Source: Ochotona curzoniae (lineage: Eukaryota; Chordata; Mammalia; Lagomorpha; Ochotonidae). From it: a DNA stretch of 64,000 nt. The position numbers and the translations under genes are program-made. The DNA lies in NCBI RefSeq assembly GCF_017591425.1, contig NW_024464918.1:23650001-23714000 (forward strand). The letters are read 5' to 3'. Positions 48,860 to 59,349 of the stretch are shown here, one piece after another (within the stretch, counting starts at the first letter, position 1; each line of letters begins with the position of its first letter). The notes under the pieces were generated by a model, which had not been told where the DNA came from, did not search any database, and saw only the letters and a list, made by a program, of their open reading frames with translations.

Positions 48860-49480
48860 AATATTTTTGTTTTCTTAGGGAGATAATATTTGTCACTATG
48901 TTGCTTGTGCCATACCATTTACACCCCTAAATGGAAGGAAGCAGTTCAGATATTTCTAAATAGCGCTGCTGTCTCTGACCAGTGCGTCCAGTGTTTAATC
49001 CAGAGTGCTTGTTAAAACCAATAGGAAGGGTATAATTAGTCTTGAAAGGGGTAAAATAACACACACGGGAAAAATTCAACAAAGCCAAGCTTTGATCCTT
49101 GATTCTGGTAATTATAGTGGTGTGACTGTTTCTGCTGTAGTGGAGCTTTTACCATTTCCAATCATAAACCTATTTTCTCAGATGTATTTATCGGAACTGT
49201 CATCTAGCTGGGAATTGTATGGGGGTTGCCAGCAGGAATGCCCTTCCCTTTCTGTTAAAACATACATCTTTCTGTTAATATTGGCAAATATGGTGGTAAC
49301 CCAACTGCCTTGTGTATATCCTGATCTGATCTGAATTTGTTTTCACAAAAATGAAATTCAAAAATACATCTTTTGTAACTAAATGAAATGACAAGAAATG
49401 TCACACCTCATTTTGTAGATATTTGCCAAGCAGTGGTTGTAGACTAAACTGCGTACCGTGCGGACGACGAGTCGTGTAGT
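48860..49480. other. Unassigned 3' flank
   Basis: Includes a 109-codon plus frame (49005-49334) with no recognisable motif. Nothing else is seen. Confidence 0.4.
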
Positions 49481-49484
49481 GCTC

Positions 49485-49705
49485 GGGTTGAAGGCACAGG
49501 AGCTAGAACCTAGATGGAATCCTGGCCGGGCTAGCCTCTAGTTAGGCTCCCTGGGTCTTCTTTTCCTTATAGGAGGGGGAATAATCACGGTGTTTGCCTT
49601 ACTGGTATGCTGAAAGGTCGAGATGAGCTATGACAGGTAAAATGGTGGGAGTGGTGTCTGGCTCAGAGTCAACGTTCAGCAGTGTCTGAAAGCAACTGGG
49701 TAGAG
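49485..49705 (+). mobile_element. MIR, sense, nearly full
   Basis: GAACCTAGATGGAATCCTGG, GTCTTCTTTTCCTTATAGGAGG, GAATAATCACGGTGTTTGCC, and GTGTCTGGCTCAGAGTCAACG. Confidence 0.6.
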
Positions 49706-49779
49706 TTGGTATGAACTCTTCAAATATGGGAGAATTTCCCAGAGCACCACTTACATTTTGGAAATTTTTGTTTTTTGGA

Positions 49780-50150
49780 GACTTTAATTAATTTATTGTT
49801 ATTGTATTGTTTTAGGGTGTACCGTGAGATACTTAGATGTATATGATGTGTAAAGATCAAATCAGGATAGCATTTCTACTTTAAACTTTTGATTAACACT
49901 TGGTAAATGCACATATTTCTGGGTACAGTGGACAAGTTTAATATGTGTATGCAGTGTGTACTGATCATATCTGGGAATTATATTTCCATTCTGTTAGCAT
50001 TGCTTTGGGTTGGTAACCTTTACACCCCCGATTCGGGTTAATCAACAGCAGAACCACAGCCTTCCCATTGCTGTAGAACACCAAAACTCACTCCATCATT
50101 AGTCTGTGTCTCAAGTACTGATTATCCAACCTCCCACCACCCACTTCCCT
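49780..50150 (-). mobile_element. Antisense L1M 3' UTR
   Basis: TTTTAGGGTGTACCGTGAGATAC, AAAGATCAAATCAGGATAGCATTTC, TGCTGTAGAACACCAAAACTC, TTATCCAACCTCCCACC: the well-known old-L1 3' UTR text in reverse. Confidence 0.68.
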
Positions 50151-50317
50151 GTTTGGGGGGGATTAAAAATGGTAAATTTATTTCCTTAAAAGTTATAGGA
50201 GTGCTCAGTTGTTCTACTTCATATTGAATGAATCGAGGTGATTTGTGTTTTTGAGATGAATTGGTCCATTTCACCTCAATTATCAAGAGATTTTTCATCA
50301 TGTTTTCTTAAGATTCC

Positions 50318-50548
50318 CTTTTAGATGTTAATTTTGAGAGAAACAGACACACAGAAACAAAGAGAATTCCCATTTGTTGGTTAACTTTTTTTAGGTGCTT
50401 TCAACAGCTGGAGCTGGGCCAGGCAAGAGCCATGAAGCAGGGATTCGATCCACGCCTCCCATGTGGGTGGCAGGGACCCAGGGCCCCCTACCCCACACTG
50501 CCTGGGAGCTGGGATTGCGAGCATAGCTGGGATGTGAACCCAGATAAA
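50318..50548 (-). mobile_element. Old SINE, antisense, truncated
   Basis: GTTAATTTTGAGAGAAACAG, CATTTGTTGGTTAAC, GGGCCAGGCAAGAGCC, CCCATGTGGGTGGCAGGGACCC, GGGATGTGAACCCAGAT. The head is missing where an A-run begins. Confidence 0.7.
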
Positions 50549-50918
50549 AAAAAATTATCCAGGACACAATAAGGGCAGTGCTAGAAGTAGAATTCATGCC
50601 ATTTTATTAAAAATCACAAAACATAAAAATTCTCAAAACGTCCTAGGTTTTTCCATTGAAGATCTGGAAAAAGAAGAGAAATACACCTAAACGAGGCAAC
50701 AAGAAAGGGAAGCAAAGAGCTGCTTCTTAGAACAGGTCAACGACACTGGCAAATACCTAGCAAGACTGACCAGGAGACAGAGAAATCCTACAAGCCACCA
50801 ATACCAGGAATATCATTGAAGATTCAAAAGAACAGGAGTGGGCCATTGGCCTCATCATTAGGACGCGGATTACAACTTCGACATCCATAGTGAATTATCT
50901 GGGTTCACATCCCAGCTA
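50524..50918. repeat. 24-bp perfect inverted repeat
   Basis: 50524-50547 (core AGCTGGGATGTGAACCCAG) is the exact reverse complement of 50895-50918. The arms are 347 bp apart. Both are SINE-body sequence, one at the end of the antisense SINE and the other in a sense-oriented SINE scrap. Confidence 0.9.
50575..50835 (+). mobile_element. Possible L1 ORF2 fragment
   Basis: The text GACACTGGCAAATACC, TAGCAAGACTGACCAGGAGA and CAGAGAAATCC resembles the L1 ORF2 segment that encodes a D/E-T-x-K-x-L-A-R-L-T-K/R-type motif. Very short and decayed. Confidence 0.3.
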
Positions 50919-51002
50919 AGGTCCTACTAAGATCCTCTCTTTCTATCTCTAGAATCTCACATAGGACAGGGGAGGAGGTGTTGAGGATCTTAGTAGGACC
51001 TT
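50918..51002. repeat. 20-bp perfect stem-loop
   Basis: 50918-50937 (AAGGTCCTACTAAGATCCTC) is exactly complementary to 50983-51002, with a 45-nt loop. The size resembles a small-RNA precursor hairpin but could equally be a fold-back left by repair. No expression evidence is available. Confidence 0.85.
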
Positions 51003-51270
51003 TTCTAAGGTTTCTTGTTTAAGGGTTGGTTTTATATGTATTGGAAGTACGTTAGCTGTTCCTTTAGGGTAGATCTGATGGTGACTAATTTAATTAGTTG
51101 TTAATCGTCTGAAAACATTCTTTCCTTAATCCCTAAAATTAGGCTTTTATTGAATATTTAGGATTTAGGGTTGATAGTTTTTTTCCTTCAGCATTTTAAA
51201 GCATTGTTCCACCTTCTGAAGCCCCTGTTATTTCTGATTTAAAAAAAAAAATCCTTTTTTTCCCTTTCCT
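51003..51270 (-). mobile_element. Antisense L1M fragment
   Basis: TTCCTTTAGGGTAGATCTGATGG, CGTCTGAAAACATTC, GGGTTGATAGTTTTTTTCC, TTCAGCATTTTAAAGCATTG, TTCCACCTTCTGAAGCCCC: old L1 text in antisense. Confidence 0.6.
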
Positions 51271-51281
51271 GGGATTGAGAA

Positions 51282-51712
51282 ACTTCCAAGAGTTCATGGA
51301 AAAATAGAACTAAATGATTAGGGGGGGCTGGCATTGTGGCACAGTGGGTGAAGCTTCCACCTGAGGCATCCCATAGGCAGGGGTTCAGGTCTGATGCAGC
51401 TTCCTGATAATATGCCCAGGAAAGTTCTTGAGCCCCTGCACCCAGGTGGGAGAGCTGGGAGAAACTCCCGGCTTCTGGCTTTGCATCGGCTCAGTTCTAG
51501 CTGTTGGTACCTCTTGGGGAGTAACCCAGCAGATGGACGATCTCTGTCACTCTGTCTGTCTGTCTTTCTATAAGCTTGCCTTTCCAGTGAGCAGAGAAAT
51601 CTTAGAAAAGATAAATTTATTTTGATATAGAAAATTTTAGAATCCATTCATATAAGGAGAGTTTCCAAAAGTTCATTTGAAAATGTGCATTATAAGAAAA
51701 AACTGCCTGGTT
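51282..51712. mobile_element. Two mariner-like short elements in tandem, one split by a SINE
   Basis: Element A: AACTTCCAAGAGTTCATGG (51281-51323) continues after the SINE as TTTATTTTGATATAGAAAATTTTAG and ATCCATTCATATAAGG. Element B begins at about 51656 (GTTTCCAAAAGTTCATTTG, AATGTGCATTATAAG) and is cut by the next SINE. Confidence 0.5.
51324..51606 (+). mobile_element. C-SINE, sense, inside a mariner-like element
   Basis: GGGGGGCTGGCATTGTGGCAC head, GAGCCCCTGCACCCAGGTGGG, CTCTTGGGGAGTAACCCAGC, and a (TCTG)n stretch before the tail. Confidence 0.85.
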
Positions 51713-51713
51713 A

Positions 51714-52028
51714 AAAAAAATGATTTATTATTTTTTTGCAAAGTTAGATATACAGAGAGATGGAGAGACAGAGAGGAAGACATTGATCCACTCCCCAAGT
51801 GGCCGCAATGGCCAGAGCTGAGCTCATCTGAAGCCAGGAGCCAGGAGCTTCTTATAGGTCTCCACGTGGATGCAGGATCCCAAGGCTTTGGGCCGTCCTT
51901 GACTGCTTTCCCAGGCCACAAGCAGGGAGCTGGGTTGGAGGTGAAGCAGCTGGGACACGAACCAGCACTCATATGGGATCCTGGCGTATGTAAGGGGAAG
52001 ATTTAGCCAATGAGCCAACGCAGAGGGC
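51714..52028 (-). mobile_element. C-SINE, antisense
   Basis: AATGATTTATTATTTTTTTGC, ATTGATCCACTCCCCAAGTGG, TCATATGGGATCCTGGCG, and a head CCAACGCAGAGGGC. Confidence 0.9.
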
Positions 52029-52189
52029 TTTATGTCTTGTCTTTTTGTTCTACCCTCTGCTCCATCATTTGTTTTCAGCACATGGGTATTTGTTCATCCA
52101 AAGGCTTTGTGATGGCTGCCTGTGTTCGTTTGCTTTCTCTTGCCAGTAATGCAGTGCCACACTGCATAGGCTATAAAGATAAGAGATTT

Positions 52190-53190
52190 TAAAAATTTAA
52201 TTATTAATTATTTTTATTTTTGTTGATTTTTACATAGTTGATTAAGGATCAAAAGAGACAGGAAGATGGGTGAGATCACCATTTTCACATTCTCTTTTTT
52301 TTATTCCTGTACCTGGGGAAAGCAGGGAGACAAGGAGAGAAGCCACACCCAGCCTCCCAGAAAACTCTGTACGCTGGGATGGAGGGCAGCCACCCGAAAG
52401 CACCCTCGGGTCCCTGATGTGGGGCATGCTTTGAGGGTTCTGCTCCAGAGGATTTCACAGTTCAATAGTGTCGAATCACTGCTCATCTCGCCACTCCAAG
52501 CACGATGAAATCTCTCCAGATTCTACTGGTTGACACAGTCCATCTTAGGGTCTCCGTTTGCCCAGATATTCACTGCCAGCACTTGACTGGGGTAGCTGAT
52601 TGATTTGTTCTGTCCTCTGTCCTCTGTTGTGGTACCATGTGCAGACTCCAATGTACTGCCAAATCCTCTATGTGCACCTGGTTATGCTGTCCACTGCTCC
52701 ATCTGAGCCACTAAGGAGGCCCAGCTCTGACATATATGGTCAGACCATGCAACCTGCAATTCTCTCCGTGGTTGGGATTCTGAGTCCAGCAATTCAACTG
52801 GGGGAATCCCCATAGGAACTTCATCTGAGGTAATCCCAGACCTGATTCTTGTATGTGCTTGCCAATACAGTGTCTGGCATAGCCTGTTGCCCCAGTCAGC
52901 CTACGCATATGCTGGTGGCTGCAATTACTGGGTCTGTTGTGTCCATCTCTGTCTTCTGCACACACTGATGGGTGTTGCAGTTCAGCCCAATTTCACCCAC
53001 CACAGGCTCAGCCCTTACGCAAACCAGTGGGAGCTCAGCCTAGTTGAAGGGGCCCGCAATAATCCCCACCAGGCCTACCCCTGTATTGGTTCCCGTGCTT
53101 GCCAGTAGACACAGCACAGTGTCTGGCGTGGTCTGGACTGCTCCCTGTTGGGTTCTTTCACTCTCCTGCAGGGACTGTGTCCCAACAGAG
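52190..53190 (-). mobile_element. Lagomorph L1 3' UTR and 3' end, antisense
   Basis: Read on the minus strand this contains the same conserved module as 10370-10640 (AATTCAACTGGGGGAATCCCC here is its complement). It continues to a terminal segment with CACCCATCTTCCTGTCTC, ATCCTTAATCAACTATG and an A/T-rich tail at 52190-52230. It is inverted relative to the 9.1-10.7 kb copy. Confidence 0.68.
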
Positions 53191-53637
53191 GAGTTAAGAG
53201 ACTGTTTTGACTCATGTTAGCTTCAAGGTTGAAGGACCACATCTGGAGTCCTGAGGTGATACAGGGACATCAAGTGGCCAGGGGAAGGAAGTGCAGGTAT
53301 GTGTATTTTCATAGGCAGTCCTAAAGTCCTTCATTCTGTGATTTAAGTGTGTACTGACATTGCTATACAGATAATGGCAGACAGTCAGGGATCCTATTGT
53401 CAAGATAACTCCATGGTGCTGTAAATCTTTGTTTTGTCTTCATTCCTGTTGGCGATTTTGTTTCATGGATTCTCATTGAAGGGAATGTATAGTAACTGCA
53501 CAATAGATGATCATATCTAGTTGTGAAGATACAATGCAGTAGGCATCTCTACTTCCAACTCAAGGATGGACTCTCAGTGAAACTGTTGGATATTTCTTCT
53601 CTCTTTTCAAATCATGGGTATTCATTCAATCTTGCAG

Positions 53638-53775
53638 GATCCATCTTAATTACCTTTCTTAGTCCTAATCGCCTCCCAAAGTCTTACCTCTAAGCATCAT
53701 AGTTGGATTAAAATGTTAGCCTCTTAATTTCTCACAACTTGGATTGAACTCCAGCATGAGTTTCAGAGAGGGAAA
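53638..53775 (-). mobile_element. Possible MaLR remnant
   Basis: AATCGCCTCCCAAAGTCTTACC and CATCATAGTTGGATTAAAATG are like the antisense MaLR phrase near CACCTCCCAAAGGCCCCACC. Short. Confidence 0.3.
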
Positions 53776-53779
53776 ATTC

Positions 53780-54450
53780 AAAGTCAAATTCTGATACTAC
53801 TAAAAAAAAATGCTTGACATAATAATTTTGACATTTCTGTTGTTTTGATTTTTGGCTCTTATTGTCTTTTTTTTTCTTTCAGATTGAAGTCTTTCTGGTT
53901 TTTAGTATGATTTTATTTTGTGACTCTCATTTATAAATGGTCCATTTTAACTGTCTGATGGTGATACCACTGCAGTGGGGCCAAGGGTAGACACTGCCAT
54001 GTGGCAGTGAGAAGGTTCACCATTTGGCATCCCTTGACATCTGGAGGAAAGAGCGCATCTTGTTATCTTTTAATGGGAATGAGTCTTCTGTGTTTCCATT
54101 AGGCCACACTGGTTTTCCCAGAGGGAGAAGAGTGTCTCATTATTGATTCCTCCCTGACCTCTGCTGACGGTATACAGTTGGCAGAAGTCCTCTCAGTTTG
54201 GCCTCACTAGGAAGAGAAGTGGGTGCTCCGCCTGCCAGGTGAGGGTTTTGTGTTCCTGTAGTCTCTGTTGGGGAATGGGGCACATTTACTACCTGGAAAG
54301 GTGCTAGTCCCAGCTCCCTGATAGTTCTGGTAATCTGTTAGCAGAGGGATCAGGGAGTCTCATTGCAGATGGGAAAGGTGCAAGTCTTGGCTCCCCTCTC
54401 AGCTTTGCTGGTGTGGGCTGGCTGGGCTAGTTTCGATCTGTTTTCTATTT
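53780..54450 (-). mobile_element. Possible antisense L1M remnant
   Basis: GACCTCTGCTGACGGTATAC, GTGGGTGCTCCGCCTGCCAGG, and GGTGCAAGTCTTGGCTCCCC resemble an old-L1 internal region read backwards. No coding signal is seen. Confidence 0.3.
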
Positions 54451-54675
54451 AGGTAAAAAAATAAAAGGAGGAGTTTATGTTGTAAACTTTTCTGTTTTGC
54501 AAGACTTTGCCTTTCCCAGTCCTAGGCCTGTAAGGAGATGGCTTTTCTTCCCCATTTGTTTCTAAATTGTGCCTGCTGATGCTTTCACATCGCAGGCTTC
54601 TTTAGTGCTCAGTCTGAGAAGTCTGAAGCCCGAAGAAAATTCGAAGGACTTTAAGCAGTGTTGTCCTCAATTTCT

Positions 54676-54958
54676 TTAAAAATTGGAAAGGCAGAATTAG
54701 AGAGAGAGAAGGAACAACATAGAAATAAATCTCCCATCTGTTGGTTCACTCCCTTAATAACCACAACGCCTGGAGTAGGGCTGATTTAAAGCCAGCAGCC
54801 TAGAGCTTCCTCATGGGTGCAGGAGCCCAAGGACTTGGGCCGCTTTCCCAGGCCATCAGCAGGGAGCTGGATCAGAAGTGGAGCAGCCAGACCTTGAACC
54901 CATGGGATGCCAGCACTACAGGTGGGGTCTAGGTTGCTACACTTCCACGTTGGGCCCC
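54676..54958 (-). mobile_element. C-SINE, antisense, 3' end worn
   Basis: AAATTGGAAAGGCAGAATTAG, CATCTGTTGGTTCACTCCC, and a head CTACACTTCCACGTTGGGCCCC. Confidence 0.85.
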
Positions 54959-55218
54959 TTGCTCCACTTTTCATAGTCTACTGCTGTTTGTTTTGCATAA
55001 AGTATCCAAGTGTTTGAGTTGTACCACCACTTTCTTCTTGTAAGTCCAAAGTGTCAGGGCCCTTTTCTATGCTTAATTGCCTTTCCTTCAGTTCTCAACT
55101 GAGGTGTTGCTTCTTTTGGGAGATTTCTGAGCCTGTACTAATGCTGGGTCTGAATTACTTTCCGTGGCATGAACACTTTTTCTTGTAATAACTGTGCCAT
55201 GGCTATACCTTTATTTCT

Positions 55219-55551
55219 TTTTAAGATTTATTTATTTATTTTTATTGCAAAGTCAGATATGCAGAGAGCAGGAGAGGCAGAGAGGAAAATCTTTCATGCA
55301 ATGGTTCACTCCCCAAGTGACCGCAACGGCCTGTGCTGCAGGAATCCGATGCCAGGAGCAAGGAACTTCCTCCAGGTCCCCCACATGGGTGCAGGGTCCC
55401 GAGGCTTTGGGCCATCCTTAACTGCTTTCCCAGGCCACAAGCAGAGAGCTGGATGGGAAGTGGAGCTGCTGGAATTAGAACCGGTGCCCATAAGGTATCC
55501 TGGGCCATTAAAGGTGAGGACTTTAGCCACTAGGCCACCGCACAGGACCCT
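55219..55551 (-). mobile_element. C-SINE, antisense, full length
   Basis: TTTTTAAGATTTATTTATTTATTTTTATTGC, GCAATGGTTCACTCCCCAAGTG, and a head CCACCGCACAGGACCC. The 138-codon sense frame across it is a SINE artefact. Confidence 0.92.
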
Positions 55552-56235
55552 ATCCCTCTATGTTTGCACAAGAGATTTGTCCTAACTTCAGTAAGTGAGT
55601 GAAATCCTAATCCCAAGTTTGACTATCCTTGCTTTTGTTTCCTCTTTCCTTTTTTTCCCTCTCAGCTCTCAGGTTTCTCTCTACGTTTGCTTTCTTCTTT
55701 CCTACCCTCACAGTTGGTTCCCCAAGTAGAATTTCACAGAAATTCTGCACGCTGCCAAGTGTAGGTTTGTATCATGAAAAACAAAATCAACAGTATTGCT
55801 GTTGGTATGATGAATAATGACATTTGATTATGCTTTTATTTTGTGTTCATCTGAATACCAGGGAAGTTTATTCAACTTGTATCCAACTTCTAAGCATCCA
55901 TTATGTGCCAAACTCTGTGGGAGATAAGAATCATTAGCAAAACAGAATCCTTTTTCTCATGGAACTTATAAAGTTCCTTTTCTGTATTTGTTGACTGTTT
56001 ACATATCTTTTGTGAATTATCTTTCCATATCTGTTGATTACCCATCCCTCACCCTCCCTCCCTGTCTTTACAGTGTTTCATTTAACAAATATTTTTGCTC
56101 AGTTGTATGGGAGATGTAAAATTAAAGCAAACCATCTTAAAATTCGTTTAGCATGTTTTCTGCTTCACCAGTCCACACATTTGGATAAAAACGTCTTTCT
56201 CAAAAAGCAGATCTGGAGAGTGGCATCTGTTTTGG
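55552..56235. other. Unassigned 3' flank
   Basis: Includes a short ancient repeat near 55875-55975 (CATCCATTATGTGCCAAAC, TTCTCATGGAACTTATAAAG). Otherwise nothing is recognised. Confidence 0.4.
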
Positions 56236-56239
56236 CACT

Positions 56240-56475
56240 TAAAATGTCCGTATTCCAAATCAGAGTACTAAGTTGGAGTTCTTGTTTTGGATCTGATTCC
56301 AGCTTGCTGCTTGAGGGAACCCTGGAAGGCAGCAGGGATGGATGGCTCAAGCAAACAGGTTCCTGCTACTCTCAATGGAAACCTGGATTGCACCTTGACC
56401 AGCCCCAGCAGTTGAGGGTATTTGTGAAATGAATAAGACAGTAAGAGTTCTTTGTGTCTTTCTCTCAAATTAACA
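56240..56475 (+). mobile_element. Old lagomorph SINE, sense
   Basis: GAGTACTAAGTTGGAGTTC, GATCTGATTCCAGCTTGC, GGATGGCTCAAGCAAACAGG, TTCCTGCTACTCTC, GGAAACCTGGATTGCACC: same old subfamily as 34.5 kb. Confidence 0.68.
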
Positions 56476-57180
56476 GCAAAAATCCAACAGCAAAAACAAG
56501 CCTCGAAGCCAACTCATCACTAATTTTATATTATTTTAAGTAGCTTATATTTGAATTTAACTATTCATATGAGATTGCTGGTTACTGTATTAGGTAGCAC
56601 TCTGCTCTCCAGATAGGTTACCTACCCTCTGTGATTCTTTAATTCTTCGTCAATTCCTCAACATTAGGGTTAAGGAAGATGACAAATTAAATATAAATAA
56701 TTTAGATACAAATTTAAATAAAGATGAACGTGTCTGTAACTCTGGCATCTCATTTTACAAGAGCAACAGTTAAATAGTATGTATTATTGGAGAAAATTGA
56801 ACAGTTAGATGAAATGAAACCATTTAAATGGGAACTAGTTACATGGTTGGGTTGTATTTGCAAAGGAACTTGCCCAGATTTTAATTTGTCATCTTGTTTT
56901 ATTTTAAAATCATGCTCTATTTGTGTTTTCCGAATGTCAGAGGCAATGATGAGAGGCCCTGAGTGGCAGCCTGTGATATCAACAAGGTTTTAAATAAAAA
57001 GCAGCATTTCTCTAATGAGCTAAAGATCTACTTATTTCAGAGACAGTTAGACTGTTTTACTCTCACAGTGTGGCTGGGCATGCTAATCATCCATGTCATC
57101 ATGTCACAGTTCACTGTAATGCATTGTTTATATAGAGGAAGTTTGGGTTTATGGAGCACTTCCATGTCCACCATCTCTCT
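56476..57180. other. Unassigned 3' flank
   Basis: AT-rich unique DNA. No repeat or gene is recognised. Confidence 0.5.
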
Positions 57181-57181
57181 T

Positions 57182-57499
57182 TTTTTTAAAGATTGATCTA
57201 TTGCTATTGGAAAGGCAGATTGACAGGGAGAAAGATCCTCCGTCCACTGGTTCACTCCCCACGTGGTCACAAGGGCCACGGCTTGAGCCAGCCTAATTTG
57301 AACCCTGGAGCCAGGAGTCTTATCCAGGTCTCCTGTATGGGTGCAGAGTCCCAAAGTGCTGGCCATCCTCCACTGCCTTCCTAGGCCACAAGCAGGGAGC
57401 TGGATGGGAAGTGGAGTAGCGGAATATGAATTGGCATACATATGGGATGCTGGCATGTGCAAGATGAGGATTTAGTCCCTGAACCGTTGCACTGGGCCC
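57182..57499 (-). mobile_element. C-SINE, antisense
   Basis: TTTTTTTAAAGATTGATCTATTGC, CGTCCACTGGTTCACTCCCC, and a head CCGTTGCACTGGGCCCC. Confidence 0.9.
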
Positions 57500-57509
57500 C
57501 CAACATCTC

Positions 57510-57675
57510 ATGTAATCTCTTAAATAAGTTCTGTGAAGATGGGAGCAAGTGTCTTAACAATCACAGGCTCACCATGGGTGAGTGATTTGTGTAAGGCCAC
57601 ACAGCTAGGAAGTGGCTGAACTCGAATACCTGCGTGTGCACTTACTGATCCGAGCTTCAGTGCAGTTAAGTGGTG
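57510..57675 (-). mobile_element. MIR, antisense
   Basis: GTAAGGCCACACAGCTAGGAAGTGG and CTGAACTCGAATACC are a good antisense MIR core; the GATGAGGAAACTG part is replaced. Confidence 0.6.
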
Positions 57676-58094
57676 ATGGTGACGGTGGAGGCATCAAAGC
57701 TACTTATATCTATACTCCTTGATTTGTATTTCCCTCATCAAGAACAGTGCTGTTTACACTATGCCGGGCCATTGTCATGCAAAGTTATTTTCAGTTTTTC
57801 TTTGAGGTGGAGTAAATTCCATTTGGCCCACATGATTGGTTTTTGAATTGTATCAAAAGGTGTCTTTGTGAAAAGTCCTTTGCTAAATTCCCTGTAAATT
57901 ACCCAGTTTGATTATTCTATTTCTTGCTGCGATCTTCATTGGTACCGTGATAGAATGGAAACACTTTAACTAATTGTAGCTTTTCATCTGTAAAATGAAA
58001 TATTCCAGTTAGCATCTGGGAAATGCAGAAACTCAGTTTTAGGAAGCCTCAGGTTTCAAATTAAATGGATCACAGCTCATGGCGGCTGGTGAGT

Positions 58095-58260
58095 CTGCAA
58101 TTGATGAGCCGCGTGTTGAGACAAGTTATTTAAACTTTCTAAATTAAATGTCCTCATGATAAAATATACCTGATAATGATACCTATTTGCAGAGTTTTTA
58201 TGAAAATGAGTAGTGCAATGTCTGACATATACTGACCATTTAATGAACGTTCCCTGTTAA
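58095..58260 (+). mobile_element. MIR, sense
   Basis: GAGACAAGTTATTTAAACTTTC, CTCATGATAAAATATACC, AGTGCAATGTCTGACATATAC, TTTAATGAACG. Confidence 0.5.
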
Positions 58261-58579
58261 AATGGATGTTGTCTTGTGCCTCAGGAGATTGGTTGGCTGG
58301 ATTAGTGAATATTCTGTTTTCCGACAAAACATACAGATAATGCCGACAGCATTCAGCTTAGTCATGGCCAGTGTACCTCACTCAGAGGTAGAGTGAGTTT
58401 TGATTTCAAAAGGTAGGTTATGCATTTCCCAGGGGTCACTTGCATTAATTCCCAAACTGATGTACACTCAGTGTACATTGCATTCGGAATAATTTGATTT
58501 AATGGTCTGGTATATTAGTTTTCTATTACTGTTTTAACAAACCACCACAAATTTAATAGGTTAAAATAAGTAAGCAATA

Positions 58580-58965
58580 CATTTTAAAGTTTTCTATTTT
58601 TGCTTGTTTGAGAGAGTGAGAGATATATGTGTGTGTAAATCTGTCTTTATCTATCTATCTATCTGTCTGTCTGCATATGGAGAGAGAGAGAGAGACGGAG
58701 GGAGGGAGGGAGAGAGAGAACAGGGGTTGGGGAGAGAGATCTTTTTTGTATAGGTTCACTCCCCAAATGCCTGGCAGAGTTAGGGTACTGCACCAGGCTG
58801 AAGCCAAAAGCCAGGAACTTAGAGACCCGAGTACTTGAGTCACTGCCTGCCACCGCCCTGGGTGCACATTAGCAGGAAGCTGTAACACACACACCCCCAG
58901 TCACTCTAATATGGGATAATAGGCCTCTTAATCAGCATGTTAACTACTTTGCCAGATGCCTTCCT
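58580..58965 (-). mobile_element. Old SINE with expanded microsatellite
   Basis: Antisense: TTTTGCTTGTTTGAGAGAG, CTCCCCAAATGCCTGGC, GGCTGAAGCCAAAAGCCAGG, CATTAGCAGGAAGC, and a head CTTTGCCAGATGCC. The tail region has expanded into (TATC)n, (TCTG)n and (GAGA)n/(GGGA)n at 58646-58735. Confidence 0.72.
58646..58735 (+). repeat. Compound microsatellite (TATC/TCTG/GAGA/GGGA)
   Basis: Three adjacent tandem motifs inside the antisense SINE. Likely polymorphic. Confidence 0.9.
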
Positions 58966-59349
58966 CCAAATAACACAGATTTATTTTTTTGCTGGAGATC
59001 TGGAGTTCTAAATGACACTAAGAGGATGGTGCTCCTTGGGGCATCTCTGAAAGAGAGCCTCTTCCTTGCCTGTTCCAGCGTTTAGTGGCTACCTGTGTTT
59101 TTTGACTTGGCTGCCCCTGCTGTGTTTTCAGAACTACCAATGTAGCATCTTCAAACTGCTCTGCGTCTGCTTCCTTCGTAAGTACCATTGTGGTGACTTA
59201 CGTTGGACTCACCAGATCATTCAGAATCATCTCCCACATCAGTTCCTTAAATCAGTCACACTTGCCAAGACCCTTTTGCTGCAAACGGTGGCATTCTTAG
59301 CAGTTCTGAGGATTTGGGTGGACTTCTTGTGGGAAGGGAGTCCTGATTG

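Noticed and set aside
55169..55585. 138-codon plus-strand open frame
   Set aside because: It runs through an antisense C-SINE (55219-55551); the protein text (HSPSDRNG, AGSRGFGPS) is the same as frames in every other C-SINE copy.
57037..57462. 141-codon minus-strand open frame
   Set aside because: Mostly SINE sense-strand translation plus a unique tail; no domain.
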